NCBI GenBank assembly: GCA_963762865.1
Contig: CAVXNC010000018.1
Coordinates: forward strand, 115,630-179,629
From: DATHAP01 sp963762865
GTDB taxonomy: Bacteria > Actinomycetota > Actinomycetes > JACCUZ01
Length of the DNA: 64,000 nucleotides
Direction: 5' to 3'
Part shown: positions 8,092-16,405 of the stretch, one piece after another
Position numbering within the stretch: position 1 is the first letter of the stretch
Layout of the letters: every line of letters begins with the position of its first letter
The notes under the pieces: generated by a model
The model's input: the letters and a program-made list of their open reading frames with translations, nothing else
Databases searched by the model: none
What the model was told of the DNA's origin: nothing
Position numbers and translations under genes: made by a program

Positions 8092-8950
8092 TGCCGGCCG
8101 CCGGTCCGCCGAGTGTGACGAGCACGTTGTCGATCAGGCGGGTCGTGCCGACCTTGGCCGCGACCGCGAGCAGCGCCTCCCCCGCGAAGCTGTCGGTGAC
8201 CTCGCGCAGGTCGTGCGGGTCGACGAGGGCGAGGTAGTCGACGCTGATGCCCGGCTGCTCGGCGAGCACCTTGTCGGCCGCCGCGCGCACGCCGTCCGGG
8301 CCGTCGCCGGCGGCCGCGGCGCCGGCGTGCAGCGCGCGCGACAGCGTCAGCGCCGCCTCGCGGTCCTCGTCGGTCAGGTAGGTGTTGCGGCTGGAGATCG
8401 CCAGCCCGTCGGGGTCACGCACGGTCGGCACCGCGACCACCTCGACCGGGAAGTCCAGGTCCTGCGCCATCCGCCGGATCAGCTGCAGCTGCTGGGCGTC
8501 CTTCTGCCCGAAGTACGCGACGTCGGGCGACGTCAGGTGCAGCAGCTTGGCGACGACGGTCAGCACGCCGTCGAAGTGCCCGGGACGTGAGGCACCTTCG
8601 AGTACGTCGCCGAGCGGCCCGGCCTGGACCCGCACCTGGGGCTGGTCGCCCAGCGGGTAGACCTCCGCCACGGACGGGGCGAACACCAGGTCGACGTCCT
8701 CGGCAGCACACAGCTCGACGTCGGACTCGAGCGTCTTGGGGTAGCGCGTGAGGTCCTCCCCCGGCGCGAACTGCAGCGGGTTGAGGAAGACGGTGACGAC
8801 GATGACCGCGCAGCGGCGGCGGGCGACGCGGATGAGCTCGCGGTGACCGTCGTGCAAGGCCCCCATCGTCATCACGACACCGACCTCGCCCGGCCTGTTG
8901 GCCAGGGCACCCCGCAGCTCGGCCCTGGTGTGCACCAGTCGGGTGGTCAT
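8084..8950 (-). CDS. panC: Pantoate-beta-alanine ligase (pantothenate synthetase)
   Basis: A 288-residue enzyme joining pantoate and beta-alanine with ATP to make pantothenate. The HIGH-like motif is MTMGALHDGH, followed by TVFLNPLQFAPGEDL, the PGHFDGV loop and YFGQKDAQQ. The KMSKS-like region is ISSRNTYL. It overlaps nadB downstream and the DUF2520 gene upstream (ATGA). The aspartate decarboxylase panD, often beside panC, is absent here. Confidence 0.97.
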   Translation of the reverse strand: MTTRLVHTRAELRGALANRPGEVGVVMTMGALHDGHRELIRVARRRCAVIVVTVFLNPLQFAPGEDLTRYPKTLESDVELCAAEDVDLVFAPSVAEVYPLGDQPQVRVQAGPLGDVLEGASRPGHFDGVLTVVAKLLHLTSPDVAYFGQKDAQQLQLIRRMAQDLDFPVEVVAVPTVRDPDGLAISSRNTYLTDEDREAALTLSRALHAGAAAAGDGPDGVRAAADKVLAEQPGISVDYLALVDPHDLREVTDSFAGEALLAVAAKVGTTRLIDNVLVTLGGPAAGNA

Positions 8951-9861
8951 CGGTCGGCAGCTCCTTCGGCGAGCACGTCGAGCAGGGCCTCGGCCGCGGC
9001 GGGTCGCAGCAGGCCGGCGGCCAGCGCCCGGTCGGCGGTGAGTCGAGCCATCGCGAGGTAGGCGCCGGCGGAGTGCGGCGACACCTCGCGAAGCACGGCG
9101 AGGTGGGCCGCGACGGTGCCGGCGTCACCGCGGGCGACCGGACCGGTCAGCGCGGAGTCGCCGCTGCGCAGCGCGTTGTCGAGGGCGGCGCCGAGCAAGG
9201 GGGCGAGCAGCCGCTCGGGCTCGGCGACGCCGCAGCGACGCAGCTGGTCGACCGACTCGTTGACCAGCGTGCTCAGGTGGTTGGCGCCGCCGGCGAGAGC
9301 CGCGTGGTAGAGCACCCGCTGGTCCTCGGCGACCCACTGCGGGTCGCCTCCCATCTCCAGCACCAGCGCGTCGGCGATCGGCCGCAGCGGTTCGGGGGCG
9401 GTCACCCCGAAGCAGGCGCCGGCCAGCCGCACCAGGTCCTCCGGCCGGCCGGTGAAGGTCATGGCCGGGTGCAGGGCGAGCGGGAGGCCGCCGGCCCGGG
9501 TGGCCGACTCGAGCACCGTGACGCCGTACCGCCCGCTGGTGTGCACCACCAGCTGACCGGGCCGGACCGCACCGGCGGCCACCAATCCCTCCACGAGGTC
9601 GGGCAGCGCGTCGTCGGGCACGGTGAGCAGCGCGAGCTCGGCAGCGGCGAGCACCTCTTGCGGCGGCAGCACCTCGGCGGCGGGCAGCAGGTCGGCGGCC
9701 CGGCGGCGGGACGCGTCGGAGACGGCCGAGACCGCGACCACCCGGTGGCCCGCCCTCTGCAGCGCAGCGCCCAGCACCGAGCCGACCCGGCCGGCGCCGA
9801 CGATGCCGACAGCGAGCCGGGCCGGTCGCGACGAGACGTCGGCCGGGTCGGCGGCGGTCAC
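8947..9861 (-). CDS. Rossmann-fold DUF2520 oxidoreductase-like protein upstream of panC
   Basis: A 304-residue protein with an N-terminal NAD(P)-binding fold (LAVGIVGAGRVGSVLGAALQ) and a C-terminal helical domain (QRVLYHAALAGGANHLSTLV). This matches the Rossmann-like DUF2520 family related to pyrroline-5-carboxylate and ketopantoate reductases. GTG 9861 is chosen because the conserved fold begins a few residues later; the frame runs longer but upstream residues look non-coding. Members of this family are regularly found before panC in actinobacteria, so a reductase step in pantoate supply is possible but unproven. Confidence 0.85.
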   Translation of the reverse strand: MTAADPADVSSRPARLAVGIVGAGRVGSVLGAALQRAGHRVVAVSAVSDASRRRAADLLPAAEVLPPQEVLAAAELALLTVPDDALPDLVEGLVAAGAVRPGQLVVHTSGRYGVTVLESATRAGGLPLALHPAMTFTGRPEDLVRLAGACFGVTAPEPLRPIADALVLEMGGDPQWVAEDQRVLYHAALAGGANHLSTLVNESVDQLRRCGVAEPERLLAPLLGAALDNALRSGDSALTGPVARGDAGTVAAHLAVLREVSPHSAGAYLAMARLTADRALAAGLLRPAAAEALLDVLAEGAADR

Positions 9862-9988
9862 CGGGCAGTCACAGCGCAGGTCACAAGAGGTGTTCCAGTC
9901 CTCGCGGGGGTACCGGACGCGGCCCAGGGTACGGCGTAGCGTCCGGACGACAGCCACGAGGGCACGGACGACGAGGAGGTCAGCGGGC

Positions 9989-10714
9989 ATGCTCGAAGCC
10001 GGCTTCTGGGGGCTGGTGGGTGGACTCGCCCTGGTCCTCGGCGCCGTGGCGGGCGTGGTGCGCGACGTCCCGGCCAGGGTCATCGGTGCGGTGATGGCCT
10101 TCGGGGCCGGGGTGCTGATCAGCGCGCTGGCCTTCGAGCTGACCGCCGAGGCCTTCGACGCGTCGGGGGGGCGCGAGGTCGTGCTCGGTCTGCTCGGCGG
10201 GGCGCTGACCTTCTACCTCGGCGACCGGATGCTCGACAGCCGCGGCGGTGCGGACCGCAAGATGTCCGGCGGTCAGCAGGCCGGCTCGGCCGCGCAGGGC
10301 CTGGTCCTCGGTGCCCTGCTGGACGGGATACCGGAGTCGGTCGCGATCGGGGTGTCGCTGGTCGACGGGGGCACGGTGGGTATCGCGATCGTTGCCGCCG
10401 TCTTCCTGTCCAACGTCCCCGAGGGCATGTCGGCGGCCACCGGCCTGGTGAAGGCCGGCCGGTCCCGCCGGTGGGTGCTGACCCTGTGGGCGGTCGTCGC
10501 GGTCGTCTCCGGTCTGGCCTCGCTGCTCGGCTACGTCGTCCTCGGTGACGCCAGCCCGTCGGTCGTAGCGATCATCCAGGCCTTCGCCGCGGGCGCGATC
10601 CTCACCATGCTGGCCGACACGATGATGCCGGAGGCCTACGCGAACCGCGGCCGCTCGGTCGGCCTCATCACGACCATCGGCTTCGTGCTGGCCTTCCTGC
10701 TGAGCCAGGCATGA
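9989..10714 (+). CDS. ZIP-family metal transporter
   Basis: A 241-residue integral membrane protein with about eight helices. TM4 and TM5 carry the metal-binding motifs of ZIP proteins, LLDGIPESVAIG and SNVPEGMSAATG, each with a Glu two residues from a Pro. The ATG has a strong GAGGAGG ribosome site at 9973-9979. It is divergent from the panC operon and overlaps the following methyltransferase gene by four bases. Likely imports zinc or a similar divalent ion. Confidence 0.88.
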   Translation: MLEAGFWGLVGGLALVLGAVAGVVRDVPARVIGAVMAFGAGVLISALAFELTAEAFDASGGREVVLGLLGGALTFYLGDRMLDSRGGADRKMSGGQQAGSAAQGLVLGALLDGIPESVAIGVSLVDGGTVGIAIVAAVFLSNVPEGMSAATGLVKAGRSRRWVLTLWAVVAVVSGLASLLGYVVLGDASPSVVAIIQAFAAGAILTMLADTMMPEAYANRGRSVGLITTIGFVLAFLLSQA

Positions 10715-11676
10715 GCGGCTGGGCCACCTGGCGGGCGGCCACCGAGCGCGCGCTCTACGGGGCCGACGGGTTCTACCGACGTGAGGGTCCGGGGCCGGCC
10801 GGCCACTTCCGCACCTCGGTGAACGCGTCCCCGCTCTTCGCGGCGGCGCTGCAGGAGCTGGCGCGCTCGCGCCGGCTGACGACGGTCGTCGACGTCGGGG
10901 CCGGCCGCGGCGAGCTGCTCACTGCCCTGCACGAGATCGACCCGGCGCTGCACCTGCACGGCGTCGAGGTCGCCACCCGGCCCGCCGGCCTGCCCGACGA
11001 CATCGGCTGGTCGTCGTCGCCGGCCGAGACGCTGTCGGCGGCCTCCGACGTGCTCGTCGTCGCGAACGAGTGGCTCGACAACGTGCCGCTCGACATCGTC
11101 GAGCTCACCGCCGAGGGCCTGCGCGTCGTCGAGGTGTCGGTGGAGGGCCGCGAGCGGCTGGGCGGCCCCGCGTCGCCGGAGGACGCCCGGTGGGTGGCCG
11201 ACTGGTGGCCACTGACCGAGCTCGGGTCGCGCGCCGAGGTGGGTCGCAGCCGCGACGAGGCATGGGCCACGGTCGTCTCGTCGGTACGCCGCGGAGTGGC
11301 CGTGGCTGTCGACTACGCGCACGACCGAGCCGAGCGACCGAAGGGCGGCTCGCTGACGGCGTACCGCAACGGGAGAGCGGTCCCACCCGTGCCGGACGGG
11401 ACGTGCGACCTCACCGCGCACGTCGCCCTGGACGCGTGCGCGGCCGCGGGCGAGGCGGCCGGTGCGACGGCGACGGTGCTGACGACTCAGACCGACGCGC
11501 TGCGCGGGCTGGGCGTCGACGGTGCGCGGCCGACCCGGGAGATGGCGGCGGCCGACCCGGCGGGCTACCTGCGGGCGCTGGCCCGGGCCGGGGAGGTGGC
11601 CGAGCTCACCGACCCGGCGGGCCTCGGCGGCTTCGGCTGGCTCATCCAGACCGTAGGCCCACCTGCCGTCGGCTAG
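10711..11676 (+). CDS. SAM-dependent methyltransferase, MidA/NDUFAF7 family (COG1565)
   Basis: A 321-residue class I methyltransferase. The N-terminal GFYRREGPGPAGHFRTS is the family lead-in, followed by the SAM-binding motif VVDVGAGRGELLTAL and the NEWLDNVPLD segment that replaces the usual motif with the family NE-DN signature. The mitochondrial homologue NDUFAF7 methylates an arginine of NDUFS2, the NuoD equivalent, and a nuoD gene stands 3.5 kb away on the same strand. ATG overlaps the stop of the ZIP gene. Confidence 0.85.
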   Translation: MSGWATWRAATERALYGADGFYRREGPGPAGHFRTSVNASPLFAAALQELARSRRLTTVVDVGAGRGELLTALHEIDPALHLHGVEVATRPAGLPDDIGWSSSPAETLSAASDVLVVANEWLDNVPLDIVELTAEGLRVVEVSVEGRERLGGPASPEDARWVADWWPLTELGSRAEVGRSRDEAWATVVSSVRRGVAVAVDYAHDRAERPKGGSLTAYRNGRAVPPVPDGTCDLTAHVALDACAAAGEAAGATATVLTTQTDALRGLGVDGARPTREMAAADPAGYLRALARAGEVAELTDPAGLGGFGWLIQTVGPPAVG

Positions 11677-11937
11677 TGCCGTTCTTCGGTGTTGAGCCTC
11701 CGGGCGCCGGCTGCTACCAGGGCAGCCGGCGACCGGAGGGAGTCCTGAGGTCGAGCGCCACCGGTGCCGCCTTCGTCCCGCGGCGCTGCACACGCAGGGT
11801 GCGGCGGCTTCGCGGGGCGACGGTGCCGGTCACGGCGCTGATGGCCATGACCCAATCTCGGTGTCTCGCGCGCTGCCCAGTAGGGGTCGAAGCGCCATTT
11901 CTTGTGGTCAGTTCGTACCAGTCGGCTGCACCGGCGC

Positions 11938-13233
11938 TCAGCCGCGGACCGGCACCGCCGAGTAGCCGCGCAGGACGAAGGTCGGTCGGCGCACCGGCTT
12001 CCCGGCCTGCTCGATCCGCGGGAAGCGGTCCAGCAGCGTCGGGAGCGCGATCTGCAGCTCCATCCGGGCCAGCGGGGCGCCCAGGCAGTGGTGCAGCCCC
12101 GCGCCGAAGGAGATGTGGTGGTTGGGCCGCCGGCCGATGTCGAGCCGGTCGGGGTCGTCGAAGGCGGCCGGGTCGCGGTTGGCCGCGCCGAGCAGCGCCG
12201 CGATGCGGGTGCCGGCTGCGACCGGTGCGCCGCCGACGGCCACGTCGTCCTGGGCGGTGCGCTCGAAGAGCTGCAGCGGCGAGTCGAAGCGGAGCAGCTC
12301 CTCCACCGCGGAGTCCACCAGCGAGCGGTCGGCCTGCAGCCGCTCGAGCTGGTCGGGATTCGCGAGCAGGGCCACGATGCCGTTGCCGAACCCGTTGACC
12401 GACGCCTCGTGGCCGGCGTTGAGCAGCAGGATCGCCGAGGCGACCAGCTCCTCGCCGGTGAGCCGCTCGCCGGCCTCCTCCTCGGCCGCCAGGTGGCTGA
12501 CCAGGTCGTCGCGCGGGTGCGTCCGGCGCTCGTCGGCGAGCGCGCGCATGTAGTCACCGAAGGCCGCCGCCGCCTCGATGGCGGCACCCTCGGCGTCGGG
12601 CGTGCGGCCGTACTCGTACATCGCGACGATCGCCTGTGACCACGGACGCAGCAGGTGGCGGTCCTCCTCCGGTACGCCCAGCAGCTCGGCGACGATGGCG
12701 ACCGGCAGAGGCTCGGCGTAGTCGGCGATCAGGTCGAAGCCGTCCGGGTCGACCCGGTCGAGCAGCTCGGCAGTCATCCGCTCCACCCGCGGACGGAGCC
12801 GCTCGACGTGGCCCCGGCCGAAGGACTTGGCGACCAGCGATCGCAGCCGGGTGTGCACCGGCGGCTCGTTCTCCATCATCTGGTTGCGGTGCAGTGCGTT
12901 GAACGTCTCGAAGCGGTCGGTCGGCTGCCGGTCGGTCCACAGCCGGCCGAGGCGCCGGTCGCGCAGCACCTGGTTGGCGTGCTCGTAGGACAGTGCGAGC
13001 CACTGCCCGGTCGGCTGGTGCCAGAGCACCGGCGACGCGGCACGCAGCTCGGCCAGCGCCGGGTAGGGGTCCTCGAGGAAGCCCGGGCCGCCGAGGTCGA
13101 GGGGCTCCGGCGCGGACGGGAGGCCGTGACCCGTCACGTCGGCAGCGTCGGAGGAGACGCCGTGTCCCACGACCTCGTCGTCGACGTCGCGGTAACCGGT
13201 CTCTCCGCGCCGGCGGGCGGGGCGCCGGCTCAC
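11938..13233 (-). CDS. Cytochrome P450
   Basis: A soluble bacterial P450 of about 430 residues. The haem-binding loop FGAGLHHCLGAPLAR holds the Cys ligand, the K-helix ExxR is EELLRF with downstream R, and NEPPVHTRLR is the typical early helix segment. The I-helix reads LLLNAGHEASVNG, so the usual acid-alcohol Thr is Ala. GTG 13233 is favoured because it follows a GAGG eight bases past the stop of the PH-domain gene; a later GTG at 13170 is also possible. No ferredoxin or reductase gene is near, and the substrate is unknown. The 11677-11937 stretch downstream holds no gene I can support. Confidence 0.9.
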   Translation of the reverse strand: MSRRPARRRGETGYRDVDDEVVGHGVSSDAADVTGHGLPSAPEPLDLGGPGFLEDPYPALAELRAASPVLWHQPTGQWLALSYEHANQVLRDRRLGRLWTDRQPTDRFETFNALHRNQMMENEPPVHTRLRSLVAKSFGRGHVERLRPRVERMTAELLDRVDPDGFDLIADYAEPLPVAIVAELLGVPEEDRHLLRPWSQAIVAMYEYGRTPDAEGAAIEAAAAFGDYMRALADERRTHPRDDLVSHLAAEEEAGERLTGEELVASAILLLNAGHEASVNGFGNGIVALLANPDQLERLQADRSLVDSAVEELLRFDSPLQLFERTAQDDVAVGGAPVAAGTRIAALLGAANRDPAAFDDPDRLDIGRRPNHHISFGAGLHHCLGAPLARMELQIALPTLLDRFPRIEQAGKPVRRPTFVLRGYSAVPVRG

Positions 13234-13240
13234 AGGGACC

Positions 13241-14605
13241 TCACAGGGCCACGGTAGGCCCGTCCGGGCTGGTCGGGGGCTGCATCCAGCGATCCGGCCG
13301 GGCCGCCGCCCGCGACTCCCGGGCACGGGTCACCTCGGCGTCGAGCAGCTCGCGCGCGCCGCGCTGGTCGCGATGCGCCGCCGTGACCTGGACCGGTCCC
13401 GGCGTGGTGTCGACGTGCAGGGTGGCCAGCCCCAGCCGGCGCTGCAGGACAGCCTGGCTGATCCGCACGCTTTGCACCTTTTCGTGCGGCACCAGGTCGG
13501 TCTCGCGACGCCACCGGCCGCGACGTACGACCAGGAAGTGCTCGTCGGCGCCGACCGACAGCGACCGCCACTGCCAGGGGTCGAGGAACCGCGCCTGGCG
13601 GGGCACGCCGCTCATCGCGATCGCGGGCAGGTCGAGCCCTGGCAGTGCGAGCGCCACCAGCCGGGCGGCCTCGTCCCCGGTGGCGACCGGGGCGAGCAGC
13701 GAGGCCTTCTGCTGGCCCTCCCCGACGTAGCCCGCGACGTTGGCCTCCACCCGCACCCAGCCGCGGGACCGCCAGAGCAGCGGCTCGACCACCCGCACGG
13801 CCTGGATGCGCCCCGGCGGCACCGTCTGCGCGCGGGTCTCGAGCAGGCCGCGGCGCAGCCGCAGGCCGTCCGGGGAGTCGGCCACCGTGAAGTCGAACTG
13901 CCCGGCGACCCCGTTGATGGCAGCGGGCACGGCGACCAGCAGGAAGGGCACCGCCAGCCCGAGCGCGGCCGGCTCGCCGCTGACGGCGGACATGGCCACC
14001 AGGGAGGCGCCGACGACGAGCGTCCAGAAGGTGACCGCCGACCGCAGCTGCGACTCGACCAGCCGGCCCAGCGGCACGGTCAGCAGCACCCGCTCGGGGG
14101 CGACCGGCGCCTGCGGCTGGTCGTGCTCGAGGCCGGCTGCGCGCGCCAGGAGCTCGGCGCGCAGCTGCTGCGCGGCCGGCTCGGAGAGGTAGGCCAGCGG
14201 CGCCTCCGAGGACGACCCGCCCGCCACCTCCAGCCGCAGCTCCGCCAGCCCGAGTGCCCGGGCCACCAGGGGGCGGACGACGTCGACGGCCTGCAGCCGG
14301 TCCAGACGCACCTGCCGCGACCGGCGGAAGAACACTCCGGTCTCCAGCCGCAGGTCGTCCTGGCTGATCCGGTAGTGCGTGCGCCGCCAGGACAGGAAGC
14401 CGTAGGCGACGCCGATCGGGACGCTCGCCGCGATCACCGAGGCGACCCAGAGGGGTGGTACGCCGCCGTAGGCCTGCTGCAGCGCGATCGCGACCACCGC
14501 GGCGAAGACCTTCCAGCCCCGCAGCACCGGCGTGAGGGGGTGCAGGCGCCGGAACTCGGCCGGCGGGCGGGCCGGCGGCCCGGCAGGCGACGTGTCAGCA
14601 GCCAC
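13241..14605 (-). CDS. Bacterial PH-domain membrane protein (YdbT-like)
   Basis: A 454-residue protein with paired hydrophobic segments (VFAAVVAIALQQAYGGVPPL; FWTLVVGASLVAMSAVSG) and repeated bPH2-type domains. The repeats show as THYRISQDDLRLETGVFFRR and the DRLQAVDVVRPL strand, then DLVPHEKVQSVRISQAVLQR near the end. Its GTG start follows directly on the stop of the shorter PH protein, so the two form a YdbS/YdbT pair. Bacillus YdbST is linked to resistance against certain antimicrobial peptides; a role here is inference only. Confidence 0.85.
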   Translation of the reverse strand: MAADTSPAGPPARPPAEFRRLHPLTPVLRGWKVFAAVVAIALQQAYGGVPPLWVASVIAASVPIGVAYGFLSWRRTHYRISQDDLRLETGVFFRRSRQVRLDRLQAVDVVRPLVARALGLAELRLEVAGGSSSEAPLAYLSEPAAQQLRAELLARAAGLEHDQPQAPVAPERVLLTVPLGRLVESQLRSAVTFWTLVVGASLVAMSAVSGEPAALGLAVPFLLVAVPAAINGVAGQFDFTVADSPDGLRLRRGLLETRAQTVPPGRIQAVRVVEPLLWRSRGWVRVEANVAGYVGEGQQKASLLAPVATGDEAARLVALALPGLDLPAIAMSGVPRQARFLDPWQWRSLSVGADEHFLVVRRGRWRRETDLVPHEKVQSVRISQAVLQRRLGLATLHVDTTPGPVQVTAAHRDQRGARELLDAEVTRARESRAAARPDRWMQPPTSPDGPTVAL

Positions 14606-15091
14606 TCAGATGCCTGCCGCGGTGGCCTCGCCGCGGGCGGCCAGCCGGTCGCGCAGCCGGGCGGCCTCGGCGGGGACCAGCCCCGGGATCGTGGCGTCGG
14701 TGGCGGCCGCGGCGGTGTGCAGCTGCACGGTGGCCAGCCCGAACCGCCGGTCCAGCGGCCCGGCGGTGACGTCGACGAACTGCATCCGTCCGTAGGGCAC
14801 GACCACCAGCTGGCGGCGCAGCACGCCGCGCGTCACCAGCAGGTCGTCGGCGCGCTCGGCATAGCCCCAGGACCGCACGGTGCGCCCGACCACGAGCCAC
14901 GACCAGCCGAGGACCGCGATGCCGACCACCGCGGCGAGCAGCCCGGCCCAGACGTGCACCAGCCAGAGCGCGGCCACCGCCAGCCCGGTCAGCGGGACCC
15001 AGCCGAGGACCAGGCCGAGCCGGCGAACCGTCGCCAGCCGGGGCGAGACCCGCACCCAGGGCTCGCCGGGCGGGTCGAAGGGCTCGGTCAC
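14606..15091 (-). CDS. Bacterial PH-domain membrane protein (YdbS-like)
   Basis: A 161-residue protein with two membrane helices (LGLVLGWVPLTGLAVAALWL and AGLLAAVVGIAVLGWSWLVV) followed by one bPH2 domain (DDLLVTRGVLRRQLVVVPYG). It is the upstream partner of the YdbT-like protein with no gap between them. GTG 15091 starts the conserved protein; the longer frame upstream is antisense to nuoD. It is divergent from nuoD. Confidence 0.82.
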   Translation of the reverse strand: MTEPFDPPGEPWVRVSPRLATVRRLGLVLGWVPLTGLAVAALWLVHVWAGLLAAVVGIAVLGWSWLVVGRTVRSWGYAERADDLLVTRGVLRRQLVVVPYGRMQFVDVTAGPLDRRFGLATVQLHTAAAATDATIPGLVPAEAARLRDRLAARGEATAAGI

Positions 15092-15193
15092 GCCGCCGAC
15101 GCTAACCGACCCGGGTCGGCTCCGTACCGCCCCGCCGCCCCGCCGGCGCCATGGTGGCGGGGTGGTGGCGAGGTGGTGGCAGACTCGGCCGGC

Positions 15194-16378
15194 ATGAGCG
15201 CGGGTGGGCCGGTCGAGCGGATCGTCGGTGTCGGCGCCGGGGCCGCTGAGGTCGCCGACGTCGAGCGCGGCCGCCTGGCCACCCAGGACATGGTGCTCAA
15301 CATCGGCCCGCAGCACCCCTCCACGCACGGGGTCCTGCGGCTGCGGCTCACCCTGGACGGCGAGCGCATCCTGGCCGCGGAGCCGATCGTCGGCTACATG
15401 CACCGCGGCGCCGAGAAGCTCTTCGAGGTGCGCGACTACCGGCAGATCATCGTGCTGGCCAACCGGCACGACTGGCTCTCGGCCTTCGCCAACGAGCTCG
15501 GCGTGGTCCTGGCGGCCGAGCGGCTGCTGGGGATGGAGGTCCCGGTCCGCGCGGTCTGGGCCCGCACCCTGCTCGCCGAGCTGAACCGGGTGCTCAACCA
15601 CCTGATGTTCCTCGGCTCGTACCCGCTCGAGGTCGGCGCGATCACGCCGATCTTCTACGCCTTCCGGGAGCGGGAGACCATCCAGGCGGTCATGGAGGAG
15701 GTGTCCGGCGGCCGGATGCACTTCATGTTCAACCGGGTCGGCGGCCTCAAGGAGGAGCTGCCGGCCGGCTGGACCGGCCGGGCCCGCACCGCGGTGCACG
15801 AGGTGCGCCGCCGCCTGCCCGACATCGAGAACCTGATCCTGGGCAACGAGATCTTCCGGGCGCGGACGAGGGGTGTCGGCGTGCTGGACCCGGCCCTCGT
15901 CCGGGCGTACGGCGTCAGCGGACCCATCGCGCGCGGCTCCGGCGTGGAGCTGGACCTGCGCCGGGACGAGCCCTACCTGGCCTACGGCGAGCTGGACGTG
16001 CCGGTCGTGACCCGCACCGAGGGCGACTGCCTGGCGCGCTTCCAGGTGCTGCACGAGCAGGCGAAGGTGTCGCTCGACCTCGCGGATGCGTGCCTCGACC
16101 GGCTGGCCACGCTGCCGCCGGGGCCGGTGACCACCAAGCTGCCCAAGGTGCTCAAGGTGCCGGAGGGCTCGACCTACGCGTGGACCGAGAACCCGCTCGG
16201 CATCAACGGCTACTACCTGGTGTCACGCGGTGAGAAGACGCCGTGGCGGCTCAAGCTGCGGTCGGCATCGTTCAACAACATCCAGGTGCTGACCGAGCTG
16301 CTGCCCGGGACCCTGGTCGCCGACATGGTGGCGATCCTCGGCTCGATGTTCTTCGTCGTCGGTGACATCGACAAATAG
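15194..16378 (+). CDS. nuoD: NADH-quinone oxidoreductase subunit D-like protein, stand-alone
   Basis: A 394-residue protein of the 49-kDa subunit family of respiratory complex I. Hallmarks are NIGPQHPSTHGVLRL, VGYMHRGAEKLFE, RHDWLSAFANELG, the GGRMHFMFNRVGG stretch and the C-terminal TENPLGINGYYLVS and ending FFVVGDIDK. In complex I this subunit lines the quinone site with NuoB. No other nuo gene flanks it, so it is either a second copy or the only copy split from its operon. The stop codon lies inside a 25-base tandem duplication. A short G-rich run (15153-15179) precedes the ATG, and the ribosome site is weak. Confidence 0.92.
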   Translation: MSAGGPVERIVGVGAGAAEVADVERGRLATQDMVLNIGPQHPSTHGVLRLRLTLDGERILAAEPIVGYMHRGAEKLFEVRDYRQIIVLANRHDWLSAFANELGVVLAAERLLGMEVPVRAVWARTLLAELNRVLNHLMFLGSYPLEVGAITPIFYAFRERETIQAVMEEVSGGRMHFMFNRVGGLKEELPAGWTGRARTAVHEVRRRLPDIENLILGNEIFRARTRGVGVLDPALVRAYGVSGPIARGSGVELDLRRDEPYLAYGELDVPVVTRTEGDCLARFQVLHEQAKVSLDLADACLDRLATLPPGPVTTKLPKVLKVPEGSTYAWTENPLGINGYYLVSRGEKTPWRLKLRSASFNNIQVLTELLPGTLVADMVAILGSMFFVVGDIDK

Positions 16379-16405
16379 CGTCGTCGGTGACATCGACAAA
16401 TAGCG
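16356..16405. repeat. 25-base tandem duplication across the nuoD stop
   Basis: Two exact adjacent copies, 16356-16380 and 16381-16405, each containing the last seven nuoD codons and the TAG. The second copy is non-coding. It is a simple recent duplication that leaves the protein unchanged. Confidence 0.95.

Noticed and set aside
11677..11937. Possible small gene or transposase scrap between the methyltransferase and P450
   Set aside because: An open minus-strand stretch (KKWRFDPYWAARE) is present but shows no start signal and no family I can name.
13373..15193. A long plus-strand frame running into nuoD that would extend it by 600 residues
   Set aside because: The extension is antisense to the two PH-domain genes, is rich in Gln, Arg and His as expected of a shadow, and nuoD has a normal start at 15194.
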